Source: Rutstroemia sp. NJR-2017a BVV2 (taxonomy: Eukaryota > Ascomycota > Leotiomycetes > Helotiales > Rutstroemiaceae). From it: a stretch of DNA of 64,000 nucleotides. Location of the stretch: assembly GCA_002946415.1 (NCBI GenBank), contig NJPS01000042.1, forward strand, positions 372,001-436,000, in the 5' to 3' direction. Both the position numbers and the translations under genes were made by a program. The notes below the pieces were generated by a model that was not told where the DNA came from, made no database searches, and saw only the letters and a program-made list of their open reading frames with translations. Positions 61,439 to 64,000 of this stretch are shown here, piece by piece. The number at the start of each line of letters is the position of its first letter. Within the stretch, counting starts at the first letter, position 1.

Positions 61439-62724
61439 TCAAGGAAACATCTCACTTCTCACATTTCCCAGTTCAAAATCCCCATCTCCCATAAGCAAAT
61501 CAACATCACTCTGTTCCCACTTCCTCTCGCTCGTCAATTCCAGAATGAAACGTCGTATCTTCCCATCCCAAACCGTATTCTCATCATCCAGTTCCTCAGT
61601 CTGCGCTTCCACCACGGTAATACCCCCATCCGACAAGGCTTCGCCCAAAGGAAACGACCCGGCGAATTCCCAATCGATCACTGCTGCGATCCGGTCGCCG
61701 TTCACCATTATATTTCGGCCGTGGAAGTCACCATGAATTAGTACGAATGGCTGGTCGGGTATGTCTGTTGATTCCAGTGCTGCTCGTTTCTTTCTCAGCT
61801 GTTCGACAAATTCTCCTATCGTGGTTTCCTCGAAAAGATCTGCGTCGATATCGTCTTCAGATGCATGAGTGTAATAGTATATCTCTTTATCATAACAAGC
61901 AATCATATACTCTTTAGTAGTTTTGTATGGGCCAATAAGATAGCACTCATTCTTGTGAAACTTGCCACGCCCTTTGAAGAGTTTAGAACCTTCGACTGTT
62001 GGAGCCGCTGTAAAGTCTTCGGGATTCAAACCCCCGATCATGTCGAATCGGACTTGTACAAGGTCGACCAAGATGACTGCAAGTTCGTGGGCTATACGGT
62101 CTTTTTGAGACTCTGTGAAGCTCATCCAAGTTAAGTTTAGGGGAGTGCCGTCTATGAATTCTTCGACGATGAATGAAGTTTCTGGTTCATCTGTTGCGAT
62201 GTAGTGGTAGACTCGAGGTACAGGAATATGAGGAAGTTTTGAAGCGATATATCTTTTGAAGGCGACTTCATTTGTGATTTGATTCGGCATAAGAGCGTCA
62301 TCGCAAGGGAGACGAAGAACGAACTTGTCGATGGAGCCACACCATGCTGGTGATGACTCGGTTGCAGCCTGTGCTATCTATGTAGATTTAGTTGATCTCC
62401 TTACGACGCAGAAGTGACAGGAATTATGTTTCAGAGAAATTCTTTAGATGCAGAAATCCTCAACTATGAGATTCGGACCTTCCGAAGAAAGGGAAATTGA
62501 GGATACTGCGCTTTTCCTCACGACGTATATGGGTTCTTGGTGGTGACAAGATTCACAAAGGCAGTAGGCAAAATTACCTCGAGCGATGCACGTAACTCCA
62601 CAAGCCAAATTGAGTTGTAACCCCTCTCAGCCAGCAACGTCACAGCCCTAACACCATCGACTTTTTGCATGCCCACTAATTCTCCGTTTGCAATAATAGG
62701 TGACGGGTCGGGTGGCCTCTTCAT
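61439..62724 (-). CDS. APH-fold phosphotransferase (aminoglycoside phosphotransferase-like)
   Basis: Two exons, 62724-62578 and 62368-61439, giving 358 residues with the start uncertain. It has the kinase-like fold of the APH/choline kinase superfamily. The catalytic loop is intact as HGDFHGRN (about 261-268) and the metal-binding Asp follows in VIDWEFAG (about 281). Upstream, RGYNSIWLVEL and FVLRLP mark the nucleotide-binding beta strands, and the 209-base intron falls between them; the internal ATG at 62290 alone would lack these strands, which is why the upstream exon was added. The start may be 62724 (MKRPPDP), 62670 (MQKVDG) or further upstream, where an 18-bp minisatellite makes the frame hard to judge. 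Fungal APH-like proteins rarely have known substrates; antibiotic resistance should not be assumed. The gene is convergent with the GNAT gene. Confidence 0.75.
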
Positions 62725-62737
62725 ATTATGTAGACTT

Positions 62738-62890
62738 CCAATATTCAGTGGGCTCCCCATATTTCGTGGGCTCCCCATATCCTGTGGACTGCCCGTATCC
62801 GGTGTGATGCCTATATCCCGTGGGGCTCCCTGTATCCCGTGGGCTGCCCATATCCGGTGTGCTCACCATATCCTGTAGGCTGCCCGTAGG
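62738..62890. repeat. 18-bp minisatellite, about 8 imperfect copies
   Basis: Units of the type CCCATATCCCGTGGGCTC repeat across about 150 bases, each with 1-4 changes. One unit has an extra G (19 bases, near 62822), which breaks the six-residue reading MGSPRN/MGSPLN on the minus strand. It abuts the 5' end of the APH-like gene. Confidence 0.85.
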
Positions 62891-64000
62891 CTTTGCTACT
62901 AACTCATAAACAAGATAGCAGGTTGTACATACCGTATGCACCTCGCAAGGTTGCCAAATAGGATGTGAATGAATGCATCGCACGGGAACAAAGGGCTCTG
63001 TAGAGAGGCTTGACTCACAGGCTCGTTCGTTGCTCGATCCTACTTCGTCTTCGTGTCTGCTTGTTTGTCGAATTTTGCACCTGAACTCCTCAACTATATC
63101 CTTCTAGTTCTCACACAGCCAGCCTCTGTTCTTCATCCACCCATAGCTGTCAGCCTCATAAAAAGCGCGGAGTTAGAGTACTACATTCCAGCCTTACTAG
63201 TAAAGTTGCTCCAACTTAATTCGCCAATCACTACTAGCAACCGCAGTTTCTGTTAGGAATCAGCTGTGAGATTATTGGCAGGCACATGTGAACAAGGCAA
63301 ACATGATACCCATCAACTGCGCTACCTGAAAATTTGTAATGGTAGCCAGGTAATGAGGTGAGGTAGGCACCCGCATTGTATATAAGATTCTTACCTTACA
63401 CGTACGACTTCGCTCTCCCACTCACCTAGTTCTGCTGAGCTAACCCAAAACCTCAGCCGTCCTCTTCGATAGTTTCAATTGGCCAAACCTACCAAATGTG
63501 CAGTGAGATCATTTGGCCTCGCGGGTTATAGGGACTTGCACGAGATGTAACAACACGGCTGCGAGAAAAACAGCCGCAAGCTTCACAACATGTGCGTTCT
63601 GCGGAACGAAGAGCCTCGGTATGAACGACGTAGCATTGGCGAGTTGGTTAGACACAGGTCGGTAGGGTGGTACTGCAGATGTGGTGGTGCGAGCCATAGC
63701 ATCATGGCACGGAGAAGATTCAGGGCTTTCTGGCACCCTGAGTGTATTGGTGGATGCTCCGCATTATGGATCGTAAATGAACATGATTATACGGAAGAAG
63801 ATGTATTTCTAGCTCGTCAGGCAAGCATGGAAGCGTAGTGATAGACATAACTACAAGCAACAGCTGTGGTGGGACGTATCTGTACATTGGGGTACGCGGT
63901 ACCTACCAACTACCAACAACTTCCAGCATCAGCAAAGCGTGCGGAGGCGGCTCCCATGAAAGACTTGGTATATTCACATTCTAGAGCTCATTCTAAGCTC
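62891..64000. other. Right-end region, mostly without supported genes
   Basis: About 1.1 kb with only one weak candidate protein (63590-63838). A 67-codon plus-strand frame at 63053-63256 looks like chance reading. The last 160 bases show nothing recognisable. Confidence 0.35.
63590..63838 (+). CDS. Possible small Cys-containing protein of unknown family (82 aa)
   Basis: An 82-codon frame from ATG at 63590 to TAG at 63836-63838. The translation has a compact Cys/His/Trp block (WYCRCGGASHS to FWHPECIGGC, about 27-56) and an acidic end (NEHDYTEEDVFLARQ). Such Trp/Cys blocks occur in small fungal proteins of unknown role. A short upstream frame starting Met-Cys-Ser at about 63497 could be a first exon, but no clear splice pair joins them. 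A chance frame is quite possible. Confidence 0.25.
   Translation: MCVLRNEEPRYERRSIGELVRHRSVGWYCRCGGASHSIMARRRFRAFWHPECIGGCSALWIVNEHDYTEEDVFLARQASMEA

Overview
The window looks like nuclear DNA of a filamentous ascomycete (Pezizomycotina). Genes are split by short GT-AG introns, intergenic spaces are long, and the gene set includes typical filamentous-fungal proteins: a PalH/Rim21 pH sensor, a Tea4/Bud14 polarity protein, a Ste50 adaptor and an HMT1-type vacuolar ABC transporter. The overall look suggests a leotiomycete, but that is an impression; no marker here fixes the order. No bacterial genes, viral genes, CRISPR arrays, rRNA or tRNA genes, or intact transposons were recognised.

Layout. 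0-6 kb: 3' part of a complex I assembly factor (NDUFAF6-like, +), a small cysteine-rich protein (-), vacuolar alkaline phosphatase PHO8-like (-, 4 exons) and ribosomal protein eL34 (-, 3 exons). 6-13.5 kb: the core spliceosomal protein Prp8 (+, 2 exons), divergent from eL34. 13.5-17.7 kb: no gene seen. 17.7-18.9 kb: Myb/SANT-type DNA-binding protein (+, 3 exons). 18.9-22.9 kb: no gene seen, with G-rich tracts and CCAAT boxes. 22.9-23.8 kb: cytochrome c oxidase subunit Cox4 (+, 5 exons). 24.6-27.8 kb: HMT1-like ABC transporter (-, 3 exons). 27.8-37.0 kb: the largest gene-poor stretch, with many short tandem repeats and a strongly strand-skewed pyrimidine-rich part. 37.0-38.6 kb: ceramide synthase LAG1 (-, 3 exons). 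39.7-41.9 kb: PalH/Rim21 (-, 1 exon). 42-46.1 kb: gene-poor, one weak candidate frame. 46.1-49.3 kb: Tea4/Bud14 (+, 5 exons). 50.6-52.3 kb: Ste50-like SAM/RA adaptor (+, 3 exons). 53.4-54.9 kb: conserved-looking protein of unknown function (+). 56.7-58.5 kb: Ser/Thr-rich single-pass membrane protein (-, 3 exons). 60.0-61.2 kb: GNAT acetyltransferase (+). 61.4-62.7 kb: APH-fold phosphotransferase (-), with an 18-bp minisatellite at its 5' end. 62.9-64 kb: mostly non-coding, one weak small frame.

The genes do not form a biosynthetic cluster. Most are housekeeping or signalling genes (splicing, translation, respiration, sphingolipid synthesis, pH sensing, polarity, MAPK adaptor). No clearly new multi-gene system was found. 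The most interesting unexplained signals are: (i) many short arrays of 7-9-bp units with about 3-5 copies in intergenic DNA; (ii) G-rich, quadruplex-capable tracts on the coding strand roughly 0.2-0.9 kb past the stop codons of three genes; (iii) the 18-bp minisatellite overlapping the 5' end of the APH gene; (iv) a tandem NAGNAG splice acceptor in the Ste50 gene; (v) two or three small candidate proteins of no recognised family.

Exon boundaries were worked out by hand from splice signals, reading-frame continuity and remembered family patterns. They have not been tested against transcripts or databases.
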